From Neisseriales bacterium (lineage in GTDB: Bacteria; Pseudomonadota; Gammaproteobacteria; Burkholderiales; UBA11063): DNA of 64,000 nt. How positions within the stretch are numbered: position 1 is the first letter of the stretch; every line of letters begins with the position of its first letter. Positions 10,386-19,792 of this stretch are shown piece by piece. The notes beneath the pieces were generated by a model, which saw only the letters and a list, made by a program, of their open reading frames with translations, searched no databases and was not told where the DNA came from. The translations under genes were made by a program, and so were the position numbers. Where the stretch lies: the NCBI GenBank assembly GCA_008017155.1, contig SSGX01000009.1, forward strand, positions 113,811-177,810, read 5' to 3'.

Positions 10386-11546
10386 ATGTCCAAACGTGAT
10401 TATTATGAGGTTCTTGGCGTATCTAAAGGTGCCTCAGATGATGAAATTAAAAAAGCCTATCGTAAATTAGCAATGAAATTTCACCCAGATCGGGTCTCCA
10501 CATTGCCAGATAAAGAAAAGAAAGAGGCTGAGGACAAGTTTAAAGAGTTGCAAGAAGCTTATGCCGTATTGTCGGATGCTCAGAAGCGTCAAATGTATGA
10601 CCAGTTCGGGCATGCAGGGGTTGGTGGAAATTCTGCTGGCGGTGGCTTTGAAGGATTCAGCGGTGGTGCTGGCTTTGAGGATATTTTTGACGTTTTTGGT
10701 GATATATTTGGCGGTGGTGGTAGACGTGGTGGCGGAAGGAATCCTAATGGTGCCATGCGTGGTAGCGATCTGGAATATAATATCCAAATTACACTTGAAG
10801 AATCAGCTACTGGCGTAGAAAAAGAAATAAAATTTCCACGTACTGAAAAATGTGGCACTTGTGATGGTAAAGGTACCAAAAAACCTGAAGATGTAGTTAC
10901 TTGTAAAACTTGTAATGGTGTTGGTCAAGTTCGTTTTGCACAAGGGTTTTTCTCTGTACAACAGACTTGTCCAGACTGTCATGGTAGAGGTAAAACGATA
11001 AAAAGCCCATGTACTGATTGTCGTGGGAGTGGCTTAATCAAGGAAAATCGTAAGGTTAAAGTTACAATTCCGGCTGGAGTTGAAAATGGTAGCACTCTTC
11101 GTTTGACAGGTGAGGGTGAAGCTGGCTTAAACGGTGGACCGAATGGTGATTTATACGTTCATGTAACTGTAAAACAGCATAAAGTCTTTACAAGGCAAGG
11201 TAAAGACTTACATTGTGAAGTACCAATTACTTTTATTGCCGCTGCTTTAGGTGGTGAGGTTGATGTGCCAACTTTAGATGGTAAAACAGTAAAACTTAAA
11301 ATTCCTGAAGGTACGCAGACCAATCAAGTATTACGCATTCGTGAAAAAGGAATTAAAGGGCTACGTAGTGTATTAGTTGGTGATTTATACTGCCATATTT
11401 ATGTTGAAACTCCAGTTAAACTAACTGATGCACAGAAAGACCTATTAAAACAGTTTGGTGATAGTAGTAGTGGTGCAAATTCGCCACACCATCCAAAATC
11501 ATCGTCTTTCTTTGATAAGGTAAAGGGCTTCTTTGCAGGAGAGTAA
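10386..11546 (+). CDS. dnaJ: Chaperone DnaJ
   Basis: Type I Hsp40 co-chaperone that stimulates DnaK ATPase and delivers unfolded clients. The J domain (about 1-75) has the essential HPD at 33-35. A Gly/Phe-rich stretch covers about 76-125. Four CxxCxGxG zinc repeats span about 155-225 ([32 protein letters not shown]). Two substrate-binding beta domains complete the 386 residues. dnaK and grpE are not in the window, so dnaJ is a single-gene unit here. Confidence 0.97.
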   Translation: MSKRDYYEVLGVSKGASDDEIKKAYRKLAMKFHPDRVSTLPDKEKKEAEDKFKELQEAYAVLSDAQKRQMYDQFGHAGVGGNSAGGGFEGFSGGAGFEDIFDVFGDIFGGGGRRGGGRNPNGAMRGSDLEYNIQITLEESATGVEKEIKFPRTEKCGTCDGKGTKKPEDVVTCKTCNGVGQVRFAQGFFSVQQTCPDCHGRGKTIKSPCTDCRGSGLIKENRKVKVTIPAGVENGSTLRLTGEGEAGLNGGPNGDLYVHVTVKQHKVFTRQGKDLHCEVPITFIAAALGGEVDVPTLDGKTVKLKIPEGTQTNQVLRIREKGIKGLRSVLVGDLYCHIYVETPVKLTDAQKDLLKQFGDSSSGANSPHHPKSSSFFDKVKGFFAGE

Positions 11547-11640
11547 TATTTGCCTAGATTAGCGCTATTTATTCACTTATAAATAATTGTTATTCATTAT
11601 TTAGTGGGTATTACTGCTAGTGTTAAATAAACGATAGATG

Positions 11641-11673
11641 ATATAATCCTACAAATTTTATGTAGGATTATAT
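11641..11673 (+). promoter_or_regulatory. 13-bp inverted repeat over -10 and ribosome binding site of the sugar transporter
   Basis: ATATAATCCTACA and its exact reverse complement are separated by seven bases and end three bases before the ATG at 11677. The left arm contains a perfect TATAAT (11642-11647); the right arm contains the TAGGA that would bind the ribosome. It can act as an operator or as an mRNA hairpin hiding the Shine-Dalgarno. Confidence 0.55.
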
Positions 11674-11676
11674 TTT

Positions 11677-13047
11677 ATGAAGCAGCAAAATAATACACTA
11701 AACTTTATTGTTTTATACTGTCTATTCTTTGGTTGGGGGTTTGTAACCTGTCTAAATGATCTTTTAACACCGATTTTCAAAGGGTTGTTTTCAGTTTCTC
11801 AATTTGAAGCAAACTTGGTAGCGTTTGCCTTTTTTACGGCTTATTTTATTGGTTCACTGATTTATGTTATGGCCGCTAAATTTGGTATTAAATTTTTTGA
11901 AAATTTGGGTTATAAAGGACTGATTCTTTTTGGCTTGATTCTATCTGCAATTGGTTGTTTAATTTTTGTTCCTGCTGCAATTTATAAAAGCTATGGAATA
12001 TTTCTAACAGGACTTTTTGCGATCGGTTTTGGCTTTACCTTTCTACAAATCTCTGCGAACCCACTGGTACTTATCACTGGAAATCCAGATACTGCGGCTA
12101 GTCGGTTAAATCTTGCGGGAGGTTTTAATTCTCTAGCAACTGCAATTGCTCCAATTATTGGAGTGTTAGTGTTTTACGATCTACTTCAAGTAAAAACCAA
12201 TTCTGAAAATCTTAAATATCCATACATTATTCTTGCTGGTTTCTTCGGTTTGTTGGCTCTTATGATCTATAAGTTTTTACATACTAAAGAAGAGTATGTT
12301 TCTCATGATACTGGTGGTAAGTTATTTGCCTTAAATCACCTGAATTTAGTCTTCGGGATGGGGGCAATATTTTTCTATGTGGGTTCTGAAGTTACAATTG
12401 GTACTAATCTAGTGGCGTTTTTAAAATCACCAGATACTATTTCCCTTCCTGAGAATGTAGCTGGTAAACTGCTCGCCTTCTATTGGGGTGGAGCTATGAT
12501 CGGTCGTTTCCTTGGCTCGATTGCTTTGGGTAAATTGGCTACAACAAGTAAATTATTGCTTATGATTGCAGTAAGTGCTGCATTAACTGCTTTCCTTATG
12601 TATTCAATTGGTTCGGCAGAAGCACAATTGACATATTATGCAATTTTTCAGGTGGTTGCAATTGTTCTATTCCTTGTTTGCAAATCAAGTCCGCGTTTAA
12701 ACCTAGTTTTATTCTCGATTGTAAATATTGTTAATCTTGTTGTAGCTATTATGTTACATAATACTATGTTTGCTGCTTGGGCTATCCTATCAATTGGGAT
12801 TTTCAATTCAGTAATGTGGCCAAATATTTTTGATCTTGGTATTGCAAAATTAGGACAATATAAAGAGCAGGGAGCATCTTTATTAGTCATGATGATTCTT
12901 GGTGGTGCATTGTTGCCAGTTATTCAAGGTAAGATTGCCGACGTTGGTAATATTGTTGACTCATATTGGATTCCTGTGATTGGCTATGTTTATATCCTAC
13001 TTTATGGTTTATTTTATTCTCAACGTGAGATAAAGTGGATAAAATAG
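11677..13047 (+). CDS. Sugar:H+ symporter, FucP/GluP family
   Basis: A 456-residue major facilitator with about 12 membrane helices. The N-terminal FFGWGFVTCLNDLLTPIFK is the hallmark of the FucP/GluP group (fucose or glucose/galactose proton symporters); the Asn-Asp pair in CLND is typical. The loop near 145 (RLNLAGGFNSLATAIAPIIG) also matches the family. The sugar cannot be determined. It stands alone and is probably controlled by the inverted repeat right before its start. The glucoamylase and chitinase further along would release glucose and GlcNAc, so uptake of such a sugar is plausible inference. Confidence 0.85.
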   Translation: MKQQNNTLNFIVLYCLFFGWGFVTCLNDLLTPIFKGLFSVSQFEANLVAFAFFTAYFIGSLIYVMAAKFGIKFFENLGYKGLILFGLILSAIGCLIFVPAAIYKSYGIFLTGLFAIGFGFTFLQISANPLVLITGNPDTAASRLNLAGGFNSLATAIAPIIGVLVFYDLLQVKTNSENLKYPYIILAGFFGLLALMIYKFLHTKEEYVSHDTGGKLFALNHLNLVFGMGAIFFYVGSEVTIGTNLVAFLKSPDTISLPENVAGKLLAFYWGGAMIGRFLGSIALGKLATTSKLLLMIAVSAALTAFLMYSIGSAEAQLTYYAIFQVVAIVLFLVCKSSPRLNLVLFSIVNIVNLVVAIMLHNTMFAAWAILSIGIFNSVMWPNIFDLGIAKLGQYKEQGASLLVMMILGGALLPVIQGKIADVGNIVDSYWIPVIGYVYILLYGLFYSQREIKWIK

Positions 13048-13096
13048 TATAAAATTGCTATAATTAAAATGTTTATATATTTTATAGGTGAATATT

Positions 13097-13420
13097 ATGG
13101 TCGTTACTACTACAAATGATGTGCCAGGAAAAGAAGTTATTCAAGTGCTTGGTATTGTTCATGGTATCGTAGTTAGAACACCGACCATAGCACAAGGTTT
13201 TTTGGGTAATATCAAAAATATTTTTGGTGGGCATAATCAGGCTTTTACAGATATGTGTGAGCAAACTCGTGAACATGCCTATCAAAATATGATAGCTCAG
13301 GCTCAGGCTATGGGCGCCAATGCAATTGTGGCTATGCGTTATGATTCTGATAGTGTCGGTGGTGATCAGACGCGAGCTAATGAGGTATTTTGTTATGGTA
13401 CTGCAGTTATTGTTCGTTAA
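13097..13420 (+). CDS. YbjQ/UPF0145 family protein
   Basis: A 107-residue protein of the YbjQ family (DUF74), which forms pentameric rings; the function is unsettled and heavy-metal binding has been suggested. Family features are VLGIVHGIVVRTP near 17-30 and the C-terminal MGANAIVAMRYDS plus ANEVFCYGTAV. I chose ATG 13097 over the in-frame GTG 13088 because AGGTG lies at the right distance before the ATG. It is a single gene followed by a terminator. Confidence 0.85.
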   Translation: MVVTTTNDVPGKEVIQVLGIVHGIVVRTPTIAQGFLGNIKNIFGGHNQAFTDMCEQTREHAYQNMIAQAQAMGANAIVAMRYDSDSVGGDQTRANEVFCYGTAVIVR

Positions 13421-13434
13421 AATAACTTAGCAAT

Positions 13435-13466
13435 AAAAAGTCAGATAAAATTATCTGACTTTTTTA
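13435..13466 (+). terminator. Rho-independent terminator after the YbjQ gene
   Basis: AAAAGTCAGATAA pairs with TTATCTGACTTTT, followed by a T run. Confidence 0.85.
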
Positions 13467-13556
13467 ATAGCTATATCCTTTTATTCAAGACATAAAATAG
13501 CTAGATAAAAATGCATTATCTTGTACTAAATGATATAATCTCATCTATTGAAAATT

Positions 13557-13584
13557 AAAATCCCCATCTTTAATGGGGCATTTT
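13557..13584. terminator. Second hairpin, terminator-like
   Basis: CCCCAT pairs with ATGGGG around CTTTA, with AAAA before and TTTT after, so it could act in either direction. It lies between the YbjQ terminator and the GspN-like gene, where no gene is visible. It may be a backup terminator or part of the leader of the next gene. Confidence 0.5.
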
Positions 13585-13660
13585 AATTTAAACGATTTAT
13601 AATTTTTTATAGAAGCTAAAATAACTATAATAGTTATTAATTATTTGAACAGAATGATAA

Positions 13661-14386
13661 ATGAAAAAATGGCAAAAATTACTACTAATAGCTGCTTTTG
13701 CTTTTGCTTTTTTAGGTAGTATTATTTTAAACACTCCGGCATGGATTGTTGGTACACTAGTCTATAAATATTCACAGCATAAGCTTGATACAATTAATGA
13801 GCAGGGCACATTTTGGAATGGTCAAGCAATGCTAATTGCTATTGATAAAGAAGGGAAAACCTCCGTCCCACTTATGGTTATGGGTTGGAAAATAAAACTT
13901 GGACTAAGTAAATTTATTAATATAAACTTTAGTGCTTCAAATCAGACAATAGCTGATGCGTCATTAACTAAATCAGGTCTGGAAGTTAGTAATGTAAACC
14001 TGTCCTTATCTTTAGATCAGCTTACCCCCTTGGTTGATAATTTAAATAGCTTAAGTTTATCTGGGAATGTTCATCTTACAGCGCCAAAACTTCTTGTTTC
14101 AAAAAAAATGCAGGGGAATATAGATGTCAAACTTGATAATGTTGCATCTGGAATGGCACCAGTTAATCCAATTGGAAGTTACCACGTTGCATTAGATCTT
14201 TCTAATTTAGGGATCAATATTGATAGTACCCCAGATTCTACAATAACTGTAGAAGGGAATGGAAACATCAATGGGTTAGTTTTACGATCTAGAGTTAAAG
14301 AAGATAAAAAAGAACAGTTATTACAATTTATGACCATGCTTGGTATACCTCAGGCAGACGGATCATACCAGTTTAAAGTATTCTAA
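13661..14386 (+). CDS. gspN: GspN-like type II secretion protein N
   Basis: A 241-residue inner-membrane protein with one N-terminal helix (about 6-27) and a periplasmic beta-rich part. The segment INEQGTFWNGQA (about 45-56) matches the GTxWxGxA signature of GspN/T2SSN proteins, which assist the type II secretion pseudopilus-secretin machine; the C-terminal LTMLG-like end also fits. No other gsp genes are in the window, so it is an orphan here. The secreted chitinase and glucoamylase nearby are typical cargo classes for such a system. rlmB starts 2 bases after its stop. Confidence 0.6.
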   Translation: MKKWQKLLLIAAFAFAFLGSIILNTPAWIVGTLVYKYSQHKLDTINEQGTFWNGQAMLIAIDKEGKTSVPLMVMGWKIKLGLSKFININFSASNQTIADASLTKSGLEVSNVNLSLSLDQLTPLVDNLNSLSLSGNVHLTAPKLLVSKKMQGNIDVKLDNVASGMAPVNPIGSYHVALDLSNLGINIDSTPDSTITVEGNGNINGLVLRSRVKEDKKEQLLQFMTMLGIPQADGSYQFKVF

Positions 14387-14388
14387 TA

Positions 14389-15138
14389 ATGAATTTTATT
14401 TTTGGACTTCATAGCGTTGAAGCATTATTAAAAAATAATCCAGAGCAAATCGAGCTTGTTTATATTGATAGTCACAGACAGGATAAACGAGTAATTCAGC
14501 TTGTTGAGTTATTAGATCAGGCTAGCATTAAATACGAATATATTAGCAAAAATATTCTTGATAAAAAAGCACCTGGTGTGAATCATCAGGGCATAGTTGC
14601 TATGGTAGCAAATAAATCTTCATTATTGCCGCAGCTTAGCTTGAAAGATTTTCTCAAAGATAAGTCAGTCAATGAGTCTTCGATAGTTATTGTTCTAGAT
14701 GGTATAACCGATCCGCATAATCTTGGAGCAATAATTCGCACTTGTGATTGTTTTGGCGTCGATGCGGTAATTGTTCCCAAAGATAATTCGGCTAGTGTTA
14801 ATGCCACTGTAGCTAAAACTTCAGCAGGTGCGGTCAATTATGTACCAGTAATTGTAGTAAATAATTTGGCGCGTACGCTAGAAGAGCTTAAAGAACATAA
14901 TTACTGGATTGCTGGGACTACCTTAGCCGAAAACTCGGTTGAGTTATTTGATTTTACTCCAGATAAAAAAATTGTTTGGGTTATGGGTAGTGAAGATAAG
15001 GGGATTCGGCGATTGGTTGCTGAGAACTGCGATTATTTGGTTAGTATTCCAATGGAAGGGAATACCCAATCACTTAATGTTTCAGTTGCGGCAGGTGTCG
15101 TTTTGTCATACACAAAATACATAAAGAAAAAAAATTAA
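14389..15138 (+). CDS. rlmB: 23S rRNA (guanosine-2251-2'-O)-methyltransferase
   Basis: SPOUT-class methylase of 249 residues, the usual RlmB length. It has an N-terminal rRNA-binding domain (FIFGLHSVEALLK) and the knotted SAM-binding domain with motif 1 LDGITDPHNLGAIIRTCDCFG (about 104-124), motif 2 VMGSEDKGIRRLV (about 197) and motif 3 IPMEGNTQSLNVSVAAGV (about 223). Methylates G2251 in the peptidyl-transferase P loop. It is probably co-transcribed with the GspN-like gene and tyrS. Confidence 0.95.
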   Translation: MNFIFGLHSVEALLKNNPEQIELVYIDSHRQDKRVIQLVELLDQASIKYEYISKNILDKKAPGVNHQGIVAMVANKSSLLPQLSLKDFLKDKSVNESSIVIVLDGITDPHNLGAIIRTCDCFGVDAVIVPKDNSASVNATVAKTSAGAVNYVPVIVVNNLARTLEELKEHNYWIAGTTLAENSVELFDFTPDKKIVWVMGSEDKGIRRLVAENCDYLVSIPMEGNTQSLNVSVAAGVVLSYTKYIKKKN

Positions 15139-15164
15139 TTTAGTTAGGGTAATAGTTTGTAATT

Positions 15165-16361
15165 ATGGATATTAATCAACAGTTAACGATAATAAAAAAA
15201 GGTGTCGAAGAGTTATTGCTTGAAAGTGAACTTATTGAAAAATTAAAGCAAAACCGTCCATTAAGAGTAAAAGCTGGTTTTGATCCTACTGCTCCTGATT
15301 TACATCTTGGACATACTGTATTACTTACTAAAATGCGCCAACTACAGGACTTAGGACATCATATCATGTTCCTTATTGGCGACTTTACTGGGATGATTGG
15401 TGACCCTACTGGTAAAAATGCTACCCGTCCGCCATTAACTCCAGAACAGATTAAAATAAATGCTGAGACTTATACCAAACAAGTATTTAAGATTCTTGAT
15501 CCACAAAAAACCGAAATCTGCTTTAATTCTACTTGGCTATCAGAGCTTGGAGCTGCTGGAATGTTAAAGCTTGCAGCCAGTCAGACGGTTGCTAGAATGC
15601 TTGAACGCGATGATTTTTCAAAACGCTTTAAAAACAATCAGTCTATTTCTATCCATGAATTTATGTATCCATTGCTACAGGGCTACGATTCAGTTGCAAT
15701 GAAAGCTGATATTGAATTAGGTGGTACTGATCAGAAGTTTAATTTATTGATGGGGCGTGAGTTACAAAAGCAGAATAATCAGACATCCCAAGTGGTTTTA
15801 ATGATGCCGCTACTTGAAGGGCTTGATGGTATTAATAAAATGTCCAAATCCCTAGGTAATTATATTGGTATTGCAGAGTCAGCAACTGAAATCTTCGGGA
15901 AAATCATGAGTGTTTCTGATGATTTAATGTGGCGCTATTTTGACTTGGTGTCATTAAAATCTCCAGAAGAGATTAGTGAGCTTAAACTTGCAGTTAATAA
16001 TGGTGAAAATCCTCGCAATATAAAAGTTAAACTAGCAATGGAATTGGTAGCCAGATTCCATGATCAAGAGGCGGCAAATGCTGCTTTAGCTGATTTTGAG
16101 ACTAAATTTAAACGTAATGAGATTCCTGAAGATTTACCTACACAAGAACTAGCTCTTGAAACTGATAATATTACTATTGGTGTTTTATTGAAACAGGCAG
16201 GCTTGGTTGCTTCAAGTAGCGAAGGTATGAGAATGATAGAGCAGGGTGGGGTTAAGATTGATGGCGAAAAAATTAGTGATAAAAATCATCAGCTAGCTAA
16301 AGGTAGTAATTTTGTTGTTCAAGTTGGTAAACGTAAATTTGCCAGACTTAGTTTGGTTTAA
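15165..16361 (+). CDS. tyrS: Tyrosyl-tRNA synthetase
   Basis: Class I synthetase of 398 residues. The HIGH-type signature appears as HLGH (about 47-50, in [12 protein letters not shown]) and KMSKS is present in NKMSKSLGN near 225. A C-terminal S4 domain (about 335-398) binds tRNA. This is the longer TyrS branch with HLGH, common in Betaproteobacteria. A Shine-Dalgarno-like AGGGT lies before ATG 15165. Confidence 0.96.
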   Translation: MDINQQLTIIKKGVEELLLESELIEKLKQNRPLRVKAGFDPTAPDLHLGHTVLLTKMRQLQDLGHHIMFLIGDFTGMIGDPTGKNATRPPLTPEQIKINAETYTKQVFKILDPQKTEICFNSTWLSELGAAGMLKLAASQTVARMLERDDFSKRFKNNQSISIHEFMYPLLQGYDSVAMKADIELGGTDQKFNLLMGRELQKQNNQTSQVVLMMPLLEGLDGINKMSKSLGNYIGIAESATEIFGKIMSVSDDLMWRYFDLVSLKSPEEISELKLAVNNGENPRNIKVKLAMELVARFHDQEAANAALADFETKFKRNEIPEDLPTQELALETDNITIGVLLKQAGLVASSSEGMRMIEQGGVKIDGEKISDKNHQLAKGSNFVVQVGKRKFARLSLV

Positions 16362-16374
16362 TAAATTTATCTGT

Positions 16375-16404
16375 AAAAAAAGGGAGCTTTTGCTCCCTTT
16401 TTTT
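16375..16404. terminator. Bidirectional terminator between tyrS and the chitinase
   Basis: Seven A, GGGAGC, a TTTT loop, GCTCCC and seven T form a symmetric terminator usable in both directions. It serves the convergent tyrS and chitinase genes and overlaps the chitinase stop codon. Confidence 0.9.
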
Positions 16405-19400
16405 AATTTAGTGGAATTGCTTCACTACAATTAGTTAGATTGTATAAGCGACAAATTGGTTGTAGGTAGCTCATTGAGTTAACCGAAACACCATTAGCAG
16501 TACCTTGTAATTGTAATGCCCAGATCATTGTTCCTGCACCACCTAATTGAGCAGCACTAGTTGCATAACTTACAGCCTGATCTGGAGTAGTTACATTACC
16601 ACCCCAAGCTTCTGGTGGTACTTCTACGCCTAGATAAACTGGACCTGAATATAGCGCTTTATATGCTTTTAGTGCATCTAATGGTTTATAACCAGTTGTT
16701 GAAGCATTTCCTGCGTCATACGACATCAGAAATAGCATGTCAAATTTACTACCAACCTGTTTTAATGGATTTACCCATAAAGCAGTTTTTGTACCAACTG
16801 GTCCATACTGAGTTGTTGGGTAGGCTTGAGTTCCATAGGCACCAATTGACCATACTGCAGCAGTCAAGTACATTTTTCTGCCAGTACTAGCTTGTATTTG
16901 ATCAAGACCAGTTCTTAGTTGATTGATAATATTAATCATTTGGCTATCTGTTGGACAGCTAAGTGAGTTAGTATTTAAATTGCTACAACCCGATGTATCA
17001 GCTTCGTAATCAAGGTCAATACCATCTATTCCTAAGTCTTTAACTAGATTCATCAATGCAGGTACATTAATTGCACCAAAGTTAGGGTACGTTGCTCCAC
17101 CTACTGATAGTAGTAGTTTTTGTCCTTTTGCCTGAGCTAACTTAATAGCCCCAAGAGTAACATCTTTAGTGGCAGTAATTCCAAGGCCAGCACCAGTATA
17201 ATTATAGCTACCGGCAGTATAGCTTGAATCTGGTTTGGCAAAAGCAATTGGAATTATACCAACATAAGCTGGAATTTTTGCTAATGAATAGGTAGCTGAC
17301 TCCCAAGTTGCACGTGCCATCCATGTTTCAAAATAACCAACTATTTGCTGACTTGGCGTTTGTACCTTAGCTAGGTTAATAGTATAGCTTTTATTGGCAG
17401 TTACGCTTATCGTTAGAGGGGCAATTGTCTGATACTTATTATTAGTAATAACATTAAGTGTAACTATATCTCCATTTATAAATTTATAAATATTGCTTAT
17501 AGTTACTGATTCATTAGTGGAAGTTAAGGTTTCAGTATTAAAGGCATATTTATTATCTGAGAAGGCAAGGGTAACATTATCTCCTGCCGCTAGCCCAGTA
17601 ATATTTATGGTATTACTAACTAGGTTACTTTCAGTTGATGCAGTTATATTACCAATAGCGGTCGTATTATTTATACTAATGCTGGCAGCAGCTTGTGGAT
17701 ATTTATAATAAACCCCTTTACTTGCTGATGCTAATCCATTTAATGAAAGAGAATAGCTTCCTGCTGTTAATGTTACTGCTTGAGCTTGACCAAATTTAGC
17801 CTGAATTGAGCTACTACCATTAGTTCCCGCAATTGTTACCGGGATACTATCTTGAGTAAATAATGATGTTTGTGGATTAATCACGGTGAAGCCCAATGTT
17901 CCAGTTGTTGCTGGTTTTATACTATAATTAACACTCATTATTTTACTTTCTCCTGCTGCTAGCTGGATATTTGAACTTGGAGTATAGTTTGCAATCAAAT
18001 CAGTAGGTAAATTATTGCTACTTAAAATATAAGTCCCTGTATTTAGGTTACTAATATTAAATATGCTTTTTCCTGTAGTCGTAGTTATTGTTGTCAATGT
18101 TTTACTAAAAGAACCATTCTGACTTGATAAGACTACTGGTATATTGCATGGCGTAGACGCTTTACAGTAATTAGCAACTCCACTACTATCTACTGTTACC
18201 TGTAATGATGAATCAGCTACCGGTGTTGCGCCATTGATACTAGCTATCAGGTTTCCAGTTAATAATTTACCTTGTGGGCTATAGCCAAAATTTACATTTA
18301 GACTACCATTAGCTGCAATAGTTGCAGAACTATTGACTACCGTCAATAATGCAGTATTACTGCTAGTAATAACCGATGCGAAGTCAGCAAAATAAGGCGA
18401 AGTGCTATTTACTTGAAAGCTACTAATAATATCGCTAGAACTATTACTATTAACTGCAATTGTTGTTCCTTTTAGCTGCTGTATGGTGTTACAGCTATTG
18501 TTAATGGTAAATGAACCACTTACCCACCAAGCTGATGCAGTTGGTGCATTCATTGTTGCGGATAAACAGTTATTCACTGGATTTGTTAGATTTAGGCTTA
18601 TTCCCGCTTGTGCAGTTTGTCCTGCGGTTAACTGTACTACACTACTAGGTGTATAACTTACTGTTGCATCAGATGGTAAGCCATTAACACTTAAGGTATA
18701 ATTTGCAGGTACCAGATTTTGCAAAGAATAGTTATTTGAACCTGTGCTATTTGTGATCGTTGCAACATTTTTATAAATACTACCATTACTATTTAAGAGA
18801 TTTATACCAATATTACAAGGTTTATTTTGTGTACATGTACTACTTAGGGCACTACTATTAACCGCAATATTTAGATTTGCTGTCGTTACTGGCGTAGGTG
18901 ATGGAGTTGGTGTAGGGGTAGGGCTTGGTGTTGGCGTAATTCCACCACTAATCGCAACCGTTGCACCAGCTGTGGTTAACTGAACATTATTTCTTGCATA
19001 ACCAAAATTAGCAGTGATGGTTTGATTTGCAGCCAGATTATACGTGTTATTGATAGTTAGAGTTAGTTGGTTGCTATTTGTTGCCGTAGTATAGTTGGGA
19101 CTACTACCAAGCCATGGAGAAAAGCTATTAACAGAAAAGGCTCCACCCGTCCAAGAGTCATTCGTTTTACCTCCGGTTAGGATAACTTTTGTTCCTGCTA
19201 TCTGTTCCGAATTGCTACAAGTATTCTTAACTTTAAAAGAACCACTCATATACCATACTGTGCTACTAGTATTAAAAACTAGATCAGTTGCAGTTAAACA
19301 GCTAGTTGCGGCTTTACTGTTGCTAGTATTAGATGTACTAGTTAATACATTTGGATTAGCGTATTGGGTTAGCTCACTACCATTAATATCAACAGTTTGA

Positions 19401-19498
19401 TTTTGTGGGGTAGTAGTTTGACCTGTACCACTATTACAACTAACCAAAAAAGAACCAAAGAGGCTCATGGTTATCGTTTTTGTTAGGTTTGTTTTCAT
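16403..19498 (-). CDS. Multidomain lipoprotein chitinase, GH18
   Basis: A 1031-residue secreted lipoprotein with lipobox FLVSC (C21). Two related Cys-bounded carbohydrate-binding-like domains (about 67-168 and 311-410; each begins CL-A, has WxxSGSF and ends NFGY) alternate with Ig-like repeats (about 206-304, 430-526, 533-610). Each of the first two repeats starts C-x4-PCNI. A Pro/Thr linker (about 188-204) separates the first pair. The C-terminal GH18 barrel (about 717-1020) has SVGG (798-801) and the catalytic DGIDLDYE (825-832) with acid E832. It would hydrolyse chitin outside the cell. Divergent from the glucoamylase gene; AGGGA precedes the ATG. Confidence 0.9.
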   Translation of the reverse strand: MKTNLTKTITMSLFGSFLVSCNSGTGQTTTPQNQTVDINGSELTQYANPNVLTSTSNTSNSKAATSCLTATDLVFNTSSTVWYMSGSFKVKNTCSNSEQIAGTKVILTGGKTNDSWTGGAFSVNSFSPWLGSSPNYTTATNSNQLTLTINNTYNLAANQTITANFGYARNNVQLTTAGATVAISGGITPTPSPTPTPTPSPTPVTTANLNIAVNSSALSSTCTQNKPCNIGINLLNSNGSIYKNVATITNSTGSNNYSLQNLVPANYTLSVNGLPSDATVSYTPSSVVQLTAGQTAQAGISLNLTNPVNNCLSATMNAPTASAWWVSGSFTINNSCNTIQQLKGTTIAVNSNSSSDIISSFQVNSTSPYFADFASVITSSNTALLTVVNSSATIAANGSLNVNFGYSPQGKLLTGNLIASINGATPVADSSLQVTVDSSGVANYCKASTPCNIPVVLSSQNGSFSKTLTTITTTTGKSIFNISNLNTGTYILSSNNLPTDLIANYTPSSNIQLAAGESKIMSVNYSIKPATTGTLGFTVINPQTSLFTQDSIPVTIAGTNGSSSIQAKFGQAQAVTLTAGSYSLSLNGLASASKGVYYKYPQAAASISINNTTAIGNITASTESNLVSNTINITGLAAGDNVTLAFSDNKYAFNTETLTSTNESVTISNIYKFINGDIVTLNVITNNKYQTIAPLTISVTANKSYTINLAKVQTPSQQIVGYFETWMARATWESATYSLAKIPAYVGIIPIAFAKPDSSYTAGSYNYTGAGLGITATKDVTLGAIKLAQAKGQKLLLSVGGATYPNFGAINVPALMNLVKDLGIDGIDLDYEADTSGCSNLNTNSLSCPTDSQMINIINQLRTGLDQIQASTGRKMYLTAAVWSIGAYGTQAYPTTQYGPVGTKTALWVNPLKQVGSKFDMLFLMSYDAGNASTTGYKPLDALKAYKALYSGPVYLGVEVPPEAWGGNVTTPDQAVSYATSAAQLGGAGTMIWALQLQGTANGVSVNSMSYLQPICRLYNLTNCSEAIPLN

Positions 19499-19792
19499 TT
19501 TGGTTCCCTCATTATATTATCATCTTCTAGAGATTATAACGGTTAACTTATTGACTAAGATATAGCTATTTTTGTATAAGTCTTATACGCAAATCGCGGA
19601 ATATTAGGGAAATTATACTCAAAATATAAATGTATACATGTATCCATTTTGGACAAATGTATTATGTCTTGCTAATTTTGCTTTGTTTGGGGGCTATACA
19701 AGTGAAATATTTAAATCTATTTTCAAGTGTAGTTTTGATTTTCATTTTATGGTATAATTTTCAACATTTTAAAATAAGGGGGAAAGTATAAA
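19499..19792. promoter_or_regulatory. Divergent promoter region between chitinase and glucoamylase
   Basis: This 294-base gap must hold promoters for both secreted glycosidases. On the + strand an extended -10 (TGGTATAAT, 19750-19758) lies 35 bases before the glucoamylase ATG. On the - strand a TATAAT-like box lies about 40 bases before the chitinase ATG. A perfect palindrome GTATAAG-T-CTTATAC (19574-19588) is a candidate operator. No -35 is convincing on either side, so an activator may be needed. Confidence 0.5.

Noticed and set aside
10467..10879. Open frames overlapping dnaJ in other frames and strand
   Set aside because: Shadows created by the Gly-rich dnaJ sequence; no ribosome sites and no family similarity.
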